Origin: an uncultured Clostridia bacterium
GTDB taxonomy: Bacteria > Bacillota > Clostridia > UBA1381
Direction: 5' to 3'
Assembly (NCBI GenBank): GCA_947628155.1
Contig: CANQYQ010000006.1
Span: 1 to 37,207, forward strand
Length of the DNA: 37,207 nt
In this document: one piece after another, positions 17,124 through 26,761 of the stretch
Position numbering within the stretch: position 1 is the first letter of the stretch
Layout of the letters: each line of letters starts with the position of its first letter
Program-made: the position numbers and the translations under genes
The notes under the pieces: model-generated
Told to the model about the DNA's origin: nothing
The model's input: the letters and a program-made list of their open reading frames with translations, nothing else
The model's database searches: none

Positions 17124-18152
17124 ATGGATTTTATTAAAGAGAGCGCGGAATACGATTTGATCAGCTTCGGCGAGGTAATGCTCAGATTATCGCCGCCGAA
17201 CAAGGATAAGATTTCGCAAAGCGAGACGTTTGAGAAAAACTGCGGCGGTTCGGAATTTAACGTCGCGTCCGGAGCCGCGAATCTCGGGATCAGAGCGGCA
17301 ATCGTGACAAAGCTACCCAAGAATAAGATGGGGCATTTTATCGCGCGCCGTATCCGTTACGGTAATGTTTCCGACCGCTATGTCGTGTGGGATTACAGCG
17401 ACCAAAAGCGCCTTGGTCTTTACTACTACGAAAGCGGTGTTTATCCGAGAAAGTCGGCTGTTGTGTATGACCGCGCGAACGCGTCCGTCTGTTCGTTAAA
17501 GCTATCGGAGATTCCGGATGATATTTACGAAAAGCCTAGGGTTTTCCACATCAGCTCGATTTCACTCGCGCTTGACCCGAATCTGAGGGAAACGGCGCTC
17601 AGCATGATCAAGCTTATGAAGCGGCACGGCGTGGCGATAAGCTTTGATGTAAATTACCGCGCTACGCTTTGGAGCGAGGAGGAAGCAAGAACGGTAATAG
17701 AAAAGATATTCCCGCTTGTTGATATTCTGTTCGTTTCGGAGGAGACTTCAAGACGTATGCTTCAAAGAACAGGTACGCTTGACGAAATTATGAAGGGTTA
17801 TGCAGATACGTACGGCTGCAAGATCGTGGCAACGACACGCCGCGAGGTCGTAAGTCCGACAAAGCACAACTTCGGTTCGAGAATTTATTATAACGGACAG
17901 TTCTATGAAGAGCCGCATTATGAGAATATTGAGGTGATCGACCGCGTAGGCAGCGGCGACGCGTATGTCGCGGGTGTGCTTTACGGTATTCTCGCCGGCA
18001 AGGATATTGAGGGCGCAATGTCGTACGGCAACGCTCTGAGCGCAATCAAAAATACTGTTTCGGGCGATATGTCGATAAGCTCCATCGACGAGGTTGAGAC
18101 GATTATCAAGTCCCATAAGGCGACCGGACATCAGGATGAAATGGTAAGATAA
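17124..18152 (+). CDS. kdgK: PfkB family sugar kinase, probably 2-keto-3-deoxygluconate kinase
   Basis: LISFGEVMLRLSPP...CGGSEFNVASGAANLG...VDRVGSGDAYVAGVLYG PfkB signature; KDG-kinase-like overall. Confidence 0.8.
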   Translation: MDFIKESAEYDLISFGEVMLRLSPPNKDKISQSETFEKNCGGSEFNVASGAANLGIRAAIVTKLPKNKMGHFIARRIRYGNVSDRYVVWDYSDQKRLGLYYYESGVYPRKSAVVYDRANASVCSLKLSEIPDDIYEKPRVFHISSISLALDPNLRETALSMIKLMKRHGVAISFDVNYRATLWSEEEARTVIEKIFPLVDILFVSEETSRRMLQRTGTLDEIMKGYADTYGCKIVATTRREVVSPTKHNFGSRIYYNGQFYEEPHYENIEVIDRVGSGDAYVAGVLYGILAGKDIEGAMSYGNALSAIKNTVSGDMSISSIDEVETIIKSHKATGHQDEMVR

Positions 18153-18192
18153 ACGGATCGCTTTACCGATTTTACATTGCTTTTAAAAATTT

Positions 18193-18227
18193 ACCGGTAT
18201 CGTTTTTCGGCGATACCGGTTTTTTTT
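18193..18227 (+). terminator. Intrinsic terminator after the kinase gene
   Basis: ACCGGTATCG-tttttcgg-CGATACCGGT + T run. Confidence 0.9.
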
Positions 18228-18260
18228 GTTTTCAAAGATCCGCGTGTGTACACAGGCCGT

Positions 18261-18450
18261 GGGCGAAAATAAACTTATCATTCACAACCTACCGCAATCG
18301 AAAAGAAATTCCCCATTCGCAACCTCATGCGGCCAAAAGCAAATTTCTCATTCACAACCTACCGCAATCGAAAAGAAATTTCCCATTCGCAACCTCATGC
18401 GGGCGAAAACAAATTTCCCATTCACAACCACGCAAGTAAACATAAATTCC
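18261..18450. repeat. 70-bp tandem repeat with 35-bp half-periodicity
   Basis: TTCACAACC recurs at 18281, 18351, 18421 (exactly 70 bp); CATTCACAACCTACCGCAATCGAAAAGAAATT..CCCATTCGCAACCTCATGCGG units. Confidence 0.85.
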
Positions 18451-18578
18451 CCGTGCGAACGCGCCCTAAGCGCCCTCCCGGCAGGGATCCTTATAAACGA
18501 GTTGACGAATGTAAAATACATAATGCACAAAAAAATTATACAAAATAAACAAAAATACTCTTATTAAGATACAATATC

Positions 18579-18607
18579 TTGACATTTTTTGTGAATTATG
18601 GTATAAT
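18579..18607 (+). promoter_or_regulatory. Promoter of the tail-fibre-like gene
   Basis: TTGACA-17-TATAAT, perfect consensus. Confidence 0.85.
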
Positions 18608-18704
18608 GTATCTGCCAAAGATAGAAAAGGCATGGTAAATTTTATCCTTGGCGCTATAATCCGGATTATTTATACAAAAACTACAGAAAGGAACAACAAA
18701 TACG

Positions 18705-21107
18705 GTGAAATTAAATTTAGACTTTTCATCATACAGGGATGATACTCTGTTAAAGAACTGGTGGGTCAAGGTCAAGGAGCATTTTACACAGGTGCAGAAC
18801 GCGTTAAACACGCATGATACGGCTCTTTCAACGGAGATCGACGATCGGAAAAAGGCTGTAAGCGCCGAGGCGGACGCACGCAACGCCGCGGATAACGTTA
18901 TCGGAACGAGAATAACAAACGAGGAGAACGCCCGACAGGCGGCGGACACGGTTTTACAGCAAAATATCAACGGCAAGGCGGATAAGTCGCACACGCATAA
19001 GAAGGCGGATATTACGGATTTCCCGTCAACAATGACGCCGACGGACGGGTCGGTCACGACGGCGAAGCTCGCGGACAATTCGGTCACGACGGCAAAGCTC
19101 GCGGACAATTCGGTCACGTCTTCAAAGCTCGCGAACGGCGCGGTTATAGCTGCCGCAATTGCGGATAACGCGGTCGATTACAGGCATTTGAAGGACGCCG
19201 CCGTTGATAATGCGAAAATCGCCGTGAAAGCGGTGCGCACACCCGAAATCGACGAAGGCGCGGTCACGATGGAGAAATTGGCCGAGGACGTTCAAAAGAC
19301 GATTGACGGGAAGCTTGATGCCGACTTTTATTCCAACACCTTCTCGGGTATCGGTGAAGTAACATCAAAGCTGAATGATACGGCGACGCCCGCGACGGTA
19401 GTAATTGCATGCGAAAACAGCGGGAGAAGCGAGTCGTATGATTATTACTGCAGCAGCACAAGCGCGCAGACTGCTATCAATCAGGCGATTTCCGAGCTTC
19501 CGCCCTCGGGCGGAAAAATCGTGCTGCTGGACGGTACATACAATTGCTCAGGCAGCATTAACGTAAATAAGCCCAACATCACGATCGAGGGCATGGGAAT
19601 GGGCGCTACAACGATAAATTATACCGGCGGTACATTCTCGTTTATTCAAGTATCGCAGACAAAATGCGCTGTAAAGAATCTGACTGTGACGCGAAGCTCT
19701 ACAACGCCAAACTATGCGGCGTTGTATCTTAACGGTTCATCATGCGCTGACTGTGTTGTTGAGTCGGTTGAAGTAAGCAATTTTGCTTACGGAATAAACG
19801 TGACGCAGAAAAGTGATACGTACCACAAAATCTCAAATGTTCGCACCCGCAATTGTCAGATAGGCATACATCTGAACACCAACCGATGCGTAATCGAAGG
19901 GGCGTACTGCATAGACAGCACAGAACGCGGTATTAACATTGAGGGCAGCTATAACAAAATCAGCAATAACTATATCCTGCGCGACACGGGGCAGAGCGGC
20001 GACTACACGTCATTACAGCACACGATATACATTAACGGCGGCGCGGTGAACAATGTTGTTACGGACAACTATATCCCCGGCAAGAATTACACCAACAACG
20101 GCGATAGTACGAATGTGTTTGAAAATAACATATGGTGGGCGGACAATAATGCTGCGTCGGGACAGGGAGCTTTCGTAGGCGGCGGAGAAAATAATACAGC
20201 TTCGGGGGTTTGGTCATTTGTCGGCGGCGGACGAAATAACACAGCCACGGGGCAGCGTGCTTTTGCCTGCGGTGATTATAATATTGCTTCGGGTCCCGAA
20301 GCTTTTGCCTCCGGAGACAATAACAACGCAAAAGCTTACCAAGCGAAGTTCGGACACTACAGCACAGACGGTACGACAGGGAACAATCCAACGCAAGGCG
20401 ACGCGTTTTTCATAGGGAACGGTCTTTCGGACGAGTCACGTTCCAACGCGTTCCGCGTAGATTATGCCGGTAAGGTTTACGGCAAGGCGGCGTTCAATTC
20501 CACGGGCGCGGACTACGCGGAATTCTTCGAGTGGCTCGACGGCAATCCCGATAACGAGGACAGACGCGGACTGTTCGTAACGCTCGACGGCGACAAGATA
20601 CGGCTTGCGAATGCTGACAATGATTATATCCTCGGTGTAATTTCCGGCGCACCCGGCGTTGTCGGCAACAATCATGCCGATACGTGGCAGGGCATGTGGA
20701 TGACGGACGTATTCGGAAAAGTGCTCACGCACATGGTTCATCACGACGATGAATACGAGGAGCGCGAGATCAAAACACCGCGCGAGTCAGTCGGTGAAGA
20801 AACGGACGAGCCGACGATCGAGTACGATATTACAACGGAGCGCGTACTTATCCGCGAGGCATATGACGCGGATGAGCCTATCGTGAACCCCGATTATAAC
20901 CCCGATGAAAAGTATATTCCGCGCGAGGACAGACCCGAATGGGGTATCGTCGGCATGATGGGACAGCTGGTGGTTATTGATGATGGCACATGCAAGGTAA
21001 ACGGCAGCTGTAAAGTCGCTGACGGCGGCACGGCGACCGCGAGCGAGAGCGGATACCGCGTAATCGCACGGCTGGATGAAACGCATATCAAGGTATTGTT
21101 TAAGTAA
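18705..21107 (+). CDS. Tail-fibre-like protein: coiled N-terminus, beta-helix, YadA-head-like repeats, C-terminal Peptidase_G2-like domain
   Basis: TTAKLADNSV repeats; right-handed beta-helix region; GAFVGGGENNTASGVWSFVGGGRNNTATGQRAFACGDYNIASGPEAFASG; DYAEFFEWLDGNPDNEDRRGLFVTLDG...DYILGVISGAPGVVGN. Confidence 0.8.
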   Translation: MKLNLDFSSYRDDTLLKNWWVKVKEHFTQVQNALNTHDTALSTEIDDRKKAVSAEADARNAADNVIGTRITNEENARQAADTVLQQNINGKADKSHTHKKADITDFPSTMTPTDGSVTTAKLADNSVTTAKLADNSVTSSKLANGAVIAAAIADNAVDYRHLKDAAVDNAKIAVKAVRTPEIDEGAVTMEKLAEDVQKTIDGKLDADFYSNTFSGIGEVTSKLNDTATPATVVIACENSGRSESYDYYCSSTSAQTAINQAISELPPSGGKIVLLDGTYNCSGSINVNKPNITIEGMGMGATTINYTGGTFSFIQVSQTKCAVKNLTVTRSSTTPNYAALYLNGSSCADCVVESVEVSNFAYGINVTQKSDTYHKISNVRTRNCQIGIHLNTNRCVIEGAYCIDSTERGINIEGSYNKISNNYILRDTGQSGDYTSLQHTIYINGGAVNNVVTDNYIPGKNYTNNGDSTNVFENNIWWADNNAASGQGAFVGGGENNTASGVWSFVGGGRNNTATGQRAFACGDYNIASGPEAFASGDNNNAKAYQAKFGHYSTDGTTGNNPTQGDAFFIGNGLSDESRSNAFRVDYAGKVYGKAAFNSTGADYAEFFEWLDGNPDNEDRRGLFVTLDGDKIRLANADNDYILGVISGAPGVVGNNHADTWQGMWMTDVFGKVLTHMVHHDDEYEEREIKTPRESVGEETDEPTIEYDITTERVLIREAYDADEPIVNPDYNPDEKYIPREDRPEWGIVGMMGQLVVIDDGTCKVNGSCKVADGGTATASESGYRVIARLDETHIKVLFK
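19051..19140 (+). repeat. Three tandem 30-bp units inside the tail-fibre-like gene
   Basis: cggtcacgacggcgaagctcgcggacaatt and two near copies encoding SVTTAKLADN. Confidence 0.85.
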
Positions 21108-21239
21108 AGGCTTACTTGTTTATGAGAAAATGAAATGACTCCTATGGCACGATAAATGCCATAGGAGCTGTTTTATGCGCAAATATTATAATTTTGTAAA
21201 TCCGGCGGCGCCGCGCCGAAAGCGCATATCAGCGCTGTC

Positions 21240-22670
21240 TTATTTTTTCGGAAATTCCTCTTCCCTCTCACCCTTATACACGGGATAATCGAACGACATA
21301 CGCGCGGAGGGGAACGCGGCGAACATATTTTGCAGCGTTGCGGCCTGCTTTGACGCCCACGCTATATCTGTCGCATACTGATGAACGCCGGGGCTTTCGG
21401 GATTCCAGCGCATTTTATACAGCGTATTCTGTCGGTAGTCGCGGTTATTTATATAATATCCGCTAATCCATTCCGCGCCGCCCATGATCGCCGATTCAAC
21501 GCTTGTCCAGCCATTATCGTAAGCGTACTGCGCGCCGCCGGCAATGGGCGATGAATCCACGGCGCCTATGCCGAACATGTTATATACGACCTTACCGTTC
21601 ATTTCTATGCCCGAGGCAAGCTGCGATGTGCCGTTACCGCTTTCGAGACAGGCGTGAACAGCGAGATATACCTCGCTCAGATTATATTTGCGCGCCGCCT
21701 CAATAAACGTTTTTCCCATGCCGTCAAGTACGCCCTTTCCGCTCAGGTATGAGTTAAGGATATCCTCGGATATGTTATTGCTCTCGGATAAATCAAGGAA
21801 CTGGTATTTCTCCGCGTCATTTAAGAGCGGGGCCGGGTCCAGGTAATATTCAACCTCCTCGCGGTAGGCCGGGTACAGGCCGTCCGTGTAAACTACGGGC
21901 GATACCTTTTCCTGCATGTCCAGCGCCTCATTGAGCGTATAATCGTAATGCGAATATTTCACGTCAATATCCTTAATATCCTCGTTTTCACGTTTATCCC
22001 ATACAGTGACGTTGATTTTACATGACGCTTCGACGCCCCTGTCCTTGGCGGACGCGGTAATAGTTACCTCACCCACGCCGCACGGCATAACAACGCCGTT
22101 TTTATCCACGGTCGCTATGGAGTTGTCGGAGCTTTTCCAGGTAACGCCGGTAAGTCCGGCGTCAGACGGGATCACGGAGGCGGTAAGCTGTACCGCCGCG
22201 GGACGGTCGGCGTAAAGCACCTCGGGCGCTTGTCCGATCGATACGCCGGTTACTCCGATAATGACGTTTACAACGCATTCCGATCTCAGCTTACCGCATT
22301 TGGCGGTTATAACGGCCGAGCCGAGCTTATTCCCGGGAGATACGTTCCCGTTTCCGTCAACTGAGGCGATCGATCCATCGCTTGACGAATATGTAATTTC
22401 TCCCTTTCGGCTGTTAAGGGGCATCAGCCTCGCGCCTATGTTCATACGCGTGTCGCTCTCGCCGAGGTGAAAATATATCTCGCTTTTATCAAGCTGTATC
22501 TCCTCGGGCGCAAGCGGCTTAAATCCGCGGCTCGGCCGAAAATACGGCCGCGGCGCCGCCTGCTCGGTATATGAGGAATATATCTCCTCAAGCGTATACG
22601 CGGCATGCGCCGCCGTAATCACCGGCAGAAGCATTGCCGATATCAATATCAACGTTAAAAGCTTTTTCAT
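21240..22670 (-). CDS. Secreted beta-N-acetylglucosaminidase with BIG2-type Ig-like domains
   Basis: Signal peptide MKKLLTLILISAMLLPVITAAHA; BIG2 motifs VTWKSSDNSIATVDKNGVV; glucosaminidase core AVHACLESGNGTSQLASG...YNMFGIGAVDSSP. Confidence 0.9.
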   Translation of the reverse strand: MKKLLTLILISAMLLPVITAAHAAYTLEEIYSSYTEQAAPRPYFRPSRGFKPLAPEEIQLDKSEIYFHLGESDTRMNIGARLMPLNSRKGEITYSSSDGSIASVDGNGNVSPGNKLGSAVITAKCGKLRSECVVNVIIGVTGVSIGQAPEVLYADRPAAVQLTASVIPSDAGLTGVTWKSSDNSIATVDKNGVVMPCGVGEVTITASAKDRGVEASCKINVTVWDKRENEDIKDIDVKYSHYDYTLNEALDMQEKVSPVVYTDGLYPAYREEVEYYLDPAPLLNDAEKYQFLDLSESNNISEDILNSYLSGKGVLDGMGKTFIEAARKYNLSEVYLAVHACLESGNGTSQLASGIEMNGKVVYNMFGIGAVDSSPIAGGAQYAYDNGWTSVESAIMGGAEWISGYYINNRDYRQNTLYKMRWNPESPGVHQYATDIAWASKQAATLQNMFAAFPSARMSFDYPVYKGEREEEFPKK

Positions 22671-22798
22671 GATACAATGTACCTCGTGTTTTTACCAATC
22701 ATTAATTGCCACAAAGTACATTTTAAACGCTGATAACACAAATGTCAATATTAAATACGCATTTCAGGGAGAAAATTCGCGCTGAATTTACAATATGT

Positions 22799-23179
22799 TC
22801 ACAGAATATTCTCAAATCTGAGCTTATAATTCCTTGGCAGATGCTTATACAGATAGCCCAGCACATTACAGCGCGAAAGAGCGTCGGTTCTTTGACTGCC
22901 CTCGATATAGCTGAACAGCTCCTGCAGATTTATCTCAATCTTATCGAGCGTTTCATGGTTATCCGTCGCGCCGAGCAGCGCGCGTTTTTTATCAAAATAT
23001 GACTGAAGCTCGTCCGCCGCGCTTTTCGCGCCCTTAAAATCCGCTTCCTCGACCTCGTGCGTGATACGCTCGTTCATCGTCATAAGCTCCGAGGATACAT
23101 TGTCAATATGCATACCGTAAAATATGCTGCCCGCTATTATGAACGCGGCTATAACAAGTGACGTTATAAAGCTCTTCAC
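22799..23179 (-). CDS. DUF4363 family protein
   Basis: 126 aa with N-terminal TM, overlapping the DUF421 gene upstream; typical DUF421-DUF4363 pairing. Confidence 0.75.
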   Translation of the reverse strand: MKSFITSLVIAAFIIAGSIFYGMHIDNVSSELMTMNERITHEVEEADFKGAKSAADELQSYFDKKRALLGATDNHETLDKIEINLQELFSYIEGSQRTDALSRCNVLGYLYKHLPRNYKLRFENIL

Positions 23180-23865
23180 TTTTTATCCTCCTCCTTCACC
23201 TTTTGAACAAACAGCTCGTTCTGCGCGTTAACAGTGGCCAAAAATACCTCGCTTATATTCTTTATCCCCTGCTCCTTAAGCTTCTTCTTTAGCCATTCCT
23301 CCGATTTCCCCGACAGCTTCAGCTCCTTTTTGTCAAGCTGACCGTTTGAGACAAGCATACGGCTTACGCCGTCCTTGGGCAGATTTTTCAGCGACATGTC
23401 CTCCACCGTGACGTTTCTCGCGCTTGTTTTCGGGATAACGCTAAGCTTTCCGCTCGTTTCGATTATCGCGGCGCTCACATCGGAAATATCGTGATAATTG
23501 TTAAGCCGCAGTTCCTCCATTAAATCGTCTATATTGAGCCTGAGCTTGGACAGCTCCTTTTCGTTTATGTGTCCGTCGTATATGACAACACTCGGCTCGC
23601 CCGTGACAAGCTTTCTGAATCTTTTGCTCCTCGCGCTTACAAACGACATCGTAACCTCCGCCACGATAAGCGTCAGAACAGGTATAATTCCCGTCAGGAT
23701 CGGGATATCGATCGCCTGCATGGGTACGGCGGCAAGGTCGGATATCATAATCGCCACCACAAGCTCCGACGGCTGCATCTCGCCTATCTGACGTTTGCCC
23801 ATTACGCGCATCGAGGCTATGACCGTGCCGTATAAAATTAATGTTCGTATAACTAAAACCAGCAT
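23176..23865 (-). CDS. DUF421 (YetF-like) membrane protein
   Basis: RVMGKRQIGEMQPSELVVAIMISDLAAVPM...GEPSVVIYDGHINEKELSKLRLNIDDLMEELRLNN. Confidence 0.92.
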   Translation of the reverse strand: MLVLVIRTLILYGTVIASMRVMGKRQIGEMQPSELVVAIMISDLAAVPMQAIDIPILTGIIPVLTLIVAEVTMSFVSARSKRFRKLVTGEPSVVIYDGHINEKELSKLRLNIDDLMEELRLNNYHDISDVSAAIIETSGKLSVIPKTSARNVTVEDMSLKNLPKDGVSRMLVSNGQLDKKELKLSGKSEEWLKKKLKEQGIKNISEVFLATVNAQNELFVQKVKEEDKK

Positions 23866-23984
23866 TTTTACACCTCCGCCGTGTATTTATCATAGTATCT
23901 GCCGGAAAACAGAAAAAAATTCATTTACTTTCACGCGGTAAAGTGTTATAATATGTGTAATATGATTTTACGAGGGTGATCAGA

Positions 23985-24290
23985 TTGAAAAATATACGCG
24001 ACGACAACACGGATTTACTTATGAAGGCGCTTCTGGAGCTGAAAACTGTCGAGGAATGCTACAGCTTTTTTGAAGATCTATGTACGATTTCCGAGCTTAA
24101 ATCGATGAGTCAGCGCATGGGCGTTGCGAAAATGCTCGACCAAAAATGCGTTTATACGGATATCGCCGCCGCTACCGGCGCGTCTACCGCGACGATAAGC
24201 AGGGTGAACAAATGCTTGAATTATGGGGCGGACGGGTACAGGCTTGTGCTCGACCGGCTCGCGGAGGCTGAAAATGAACAGGTACAATGA
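23985..24290 (+). CDS. YerC/YecD family TrpR-related regulator
   Basis: ALLELKTVEECYSFFEDLCTISELKSMSQRMGVAKML...IAAATGASTATISRVNKCLNYGADGY; TTG start with GAGGGTGAT upstream. Confidence 0.9.
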   Translation: MKNIRDDNTDLLMKALLELKTVEECYSFFEDLCTISELKSMSQRMGVAKMLDQKCVYTDIAAATGASTATISRVNKCLNYGADGYRLVLDRLAEAENEQVQ

Positions 24291-25005
24291 TTTTGCGCGC
24301 GTCTATGACCGCCTGATGAGGGCGGATGTGGATTATGAAGCCTGGGCGGATTATATTGAAAATATTTTCACGCGTTACCGGAAAAATCCGTCGCTCGTCT
24401 GCGACCTGGCATGCGGGACGGGAAATATTACGATACCCCTTTCAAGGCGCGGGTACGATATGACCGGCATCGATATTTCGGAGGATATGTTAAATATAGC
24501 GCGCGAAAAAGCGGATGGTATACTTTTCCTGAACCAGAACATCGCGAGCCTCGATTTGTACGGCACTATGGACGCGTTTACATGCATGATCGACGGCGTG
24601 AATTATATTATTTCCCCATTGGCGCTCGCGGATATGTTTACAAGGATAAAAAGATGCTTTCTTGAGCCGGACGGAATAGTGATTTTTGATATAAGTACGC
24701 GCCATAAACTGAAAAATGTGATAGGTGAAAACACATTCATCCACAGCGACAGGGAGGTATTTTATACTTGGCAGAACAGGTATATTGACAAGAAAAACCT
24801 GTCCGATATGCTGTTAACGTTTTTTGTAAGACAGGGCGGCGGTTACCGCCGTTTTGAGGAGCGGCACCTGCAGCGGGCGTATTCGGAAGGGGAAATACGC
24901 GCGGTTTTAAAACGCGCGGGATTTGAGAGGATAGACGCGTATGATGAATTAACCTTTGACCCGCCGCGGCCCGATTCGGAACGTATTGTTTTTGTTTGTA
25001 CGTGA
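24274..25005 (+). CDS. Class I SAM-dependent methyltransferase
   Basis: VCDLACGTGNITIPLSRRGYDMTGIDISEDMLNIAREKA; start overlaps the end of the previous gene. Confidence 0.9.
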   Translation: MNRYNDFARVYDRLMRADVDYEAWADYIENIFTRYRKNPSLVCDLACGTGNITIPLSRRGYDMTGIDISEDMLNIAREKADGILFLNQNIASLDLYGTMDAFTCMIDGVNYIISPLALADMFTRIKRCFLEPDGIVIFDISTRHKLKNVIGENTFIHSDREVFYTWQNRYIDKKNLSDMLLTFFVRQGGGYRRFEERHLQRAYSEGEIRAVLKRAGFERIDAYDELTFDPPRPDSERIVFVCT

Positions 25006-25054
25006 CGGTATTGACCGCGCCTATTGTGCATATGCATAAACGGGGGTGATTATT

Positions 25055-25909
25055 ATGTGTTATGATTACAAGACGCTCACGGCGGATATTGATCGGCTCG
25101 GATATGATTTTATCGAGCGAACGTTAATCGGCAAAAGCGTGGAGGGACGCGAAATAAACTGCATAACAATCGGCGGCGGAAGGCGGACAACGCTTATCGC
25201 CGCCGCTTTTCATGGACTGGAATCGATAACCGCCGCGGCCGTAATGAGATTTGCGGCGGACTACGCGGCGCATATCACAAGCGGCGAAATGTTTTTCGGC
25301 AAAAGCGCGGCGCGGCTGTTCGTGCGCAATACGCTGCATATTGTGCCGATGGTAAATCCCGACGGCGTAAATATTGCCGCGCACGGTATTGATCCGTCAA
25401 ATCCGGTGCACAGCGAGCTTATCGGAATGGCCGGGATCTGTGACTTTAAGCGCGAATGGCAGGCGAACGCGCGCGGCGTGGATTTGAATCATAATTATGA
25501 CGCGCGCTGGGACGCGATTAAGGAAGGACCGTCGCCGACAAAGTATGGCGGAGAGTATCCGGAGTCAGAGCCGGAAACGCGCGCGGTGACCGGGTTCGTG
25601 CGGCGCGTGCGGCCGGACGCGCTTATAGCGCTGCATTCGCAGGGGCGCGAGATCTACCGCGATTTTAACGGGTACTGCCCCGCCGGCGCGCGTGAAACGG
25701 CTCATAAAATGGCGGCGGAAAGCGGATATGCCGTGAGGCATCCGACCGGAACAGCCGCATTCGGCGGATGCAAGGACTGGTTCATACATGAGTTCGACCG
25801 TCCGGGGTTTACTATAGAAATCGGGTATGGGAAAAATCCTCTGCCGCTTAATATGCTCGACGAAATATATGAAGAAATTGCGCGGCTGCTATTAAGCGCA
25901 ATGGCGTAA
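25055..25909 (+). CDS. M14 family zinc carboxypeptidase
   Basis: IGKSVEGREINCITIGGG...AAFHGLE...VPMVNPDGVN...GVDLNHNYDA...ALHSQG...FTIEIGYGKNPLP. Confidence 0.9.
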   Translation: MCYDYKTLTADIDRLGYDFIERTLIGKSVEGREINCITIGGGRRTTLIAAAFHGLESITAAAVMRFAADYAAHITSGEMFFGKSAARLFVRNTLHIVPMVNPDGVNIAAHGIDPSNPVHSELIGMAGICDFKREWQANARGVDLNHNYDARWDAIKEGPSPTKYGGEYPESEPETRAVTGFVRRVRPDALIALHSQGREIYRDFNGYCPAGARETAHKMAAESGYAVRHPTGTAAFGGCKDWFIHEFDRPGFTIEIGYGKNPLPLNMLDEIYEEIARLLLSAMA

Positions 25910-25914
25910 ACGGG

Positions 25915-25943
25915 CACATAATTTTCACAATTGTCATAGTATA
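25915..25943 (+). promoter_or_regulatory. Sporulation-type promoter candidate upstream of cotJA (mother-cell sigma)
   Basis: CACA-N16-CATAGTATA fits the sigma-K pattern (ACm...CATAnnnTA); sigma-E is an alternative. Confidence 0.45.
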
Positions 25944-25983
25944 AACCGAGAGCATGAAGCTCTCGAAGGAGTTGTGAAAATTT

Positions 25984-26166
25984 ATGGAAAATTATTTTGG
26001 TGCCTGCGGATGCGTAGGTTACGCGTATGTTCCCGTACAGGAGCTTAATACGACCTACGACGCGCCCGCAGCGCTCTGCGCGGGAACGGTTTTCCCGGAG
26101 CTCGCGCTCAGCATCTGCGAGTATGGCAAGGTATGTAAAGAGGCGGGTGATTTGTCAGATGAATGA
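25984..26166 (+). CDS. cotJA: Spore coat associated protein CotJA
   Basis: YAYVPVQELNTTYDAPAALCAGTVFPELALSI; followed by CotJB. Confidence 0.85.
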   Translation: MENYFGACGCVGYAYVPVQELNTTYDAPAALCAGTVFPELALSICEYGKVCKEAGDLSDE

Positions 26167-26422
26167 TGAGGCAAAGCTCGCGCTGCTGAAAAAAATTCAG
26201 CAATATAATTTCGCGGCGTATGATATGCTTTTGTATCTCGATACGCACGCCGACGACGCTAAGGCGTTCGCCATATATAAGGAGCTGATGGCGAAATATA
26301 AAATGCTCCTTAACGAATATCAGCAAGCCTATGGGCCTCTCACGATCGAGAACGCGGCAAGCCAGAATGAGTTTACCTGGCACAAGGCGCCGTGGCCGTG
26401 GGAAAAGTGCGCTAACGCGTGA
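26159..26422 (+). CDS. cotJB: Spore coat protein CotJB
   Basis: ALLKKIQQYNFAAYDMLLYLDTHADDAKAFAIYKELMAKYKMLLNEYQQAYGPLTI...FTWHKAPWPWE. Confidence 0.88.
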   Translation: MNDEAKLALLKKIQQYNFAAYDMLLYLDTHADDAKAFAIYKELMAKYKMLLNEYQQAYGPLTIENAASQNEFTWHKAPWPWEKCANA

Positions 26423-26441
26423 TGAGAGGAGGTTTGGTGAT

Positions 26442-26552
26442 ATGTTTAAATATAATAAGTTTTTGGAGTATCCTGTTAGGGTAAAAAATAAAAATCCTCA
26501 GCTCGCGAATATTATTATAACTCAATACGGCGGTCTATATGGTAAATACTAA
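26442..26552 (+). pseudogene. cotJC: Truncated cotJC (N-terminal ~36 aa only)
   Basis: GAGGAGG RBS, then MFKYNKFLEYPVRVKNKNPQLANIIITQYGG matches the CotJC N-terminus, then stop; no further CotJC (Mn-catalase) sequence before the terminator at 26634. Confidence 0.75.
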
Positions 26553-26633
26553 ACATACCGCGGACGGCCGAGCTTTCACAGACGCTTGATTTTTGGTTAA
26601 TGTCCATTGTCAACAGCATTGATTTTGTAAACC

Positions 26634-26667
26634 AAAAGAGCGTACCATTCTCATGATACGCTCTTTT
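26634..26667. terminator. Bidirectional terminator
   Basis: AAAAGAGCGTA-ccattctcatga-TACGCTCTTTT. Confidence 0.85.
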
Positions 26668-26761
26668 ATAATCCGACCTTGACAGTCCGTTATAAAATTT
26701 CTGATTTTATCATCTTATGTCATGCCGTCAGGCCATGGGATCTTTTCGGCTTAGGCCGATA

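Noticed and set aside
18261-18450. CRISPR array
   Set aside because: The whole 70-bp unit repeats, including the would-be spacers; no cas genes.
18226-18567. ORF across the tandem repeat (113 aa)
   Set aside because: No RBS, low-complexity translation of a repeat, overlapped by other frames.
18705-21107. Prophage
   Set aside because: Only one fibre-like gene; neighbours are chromosomal genes with their own promoters and terminators.
26590-26640. TTTTGGTT...AACCAAAA inverted repeat as a second invertible promoter
   Set aside because: Arms only about 8 bp, lies in a 3' intergenic region next to a terminator, no recombinase adjacent.
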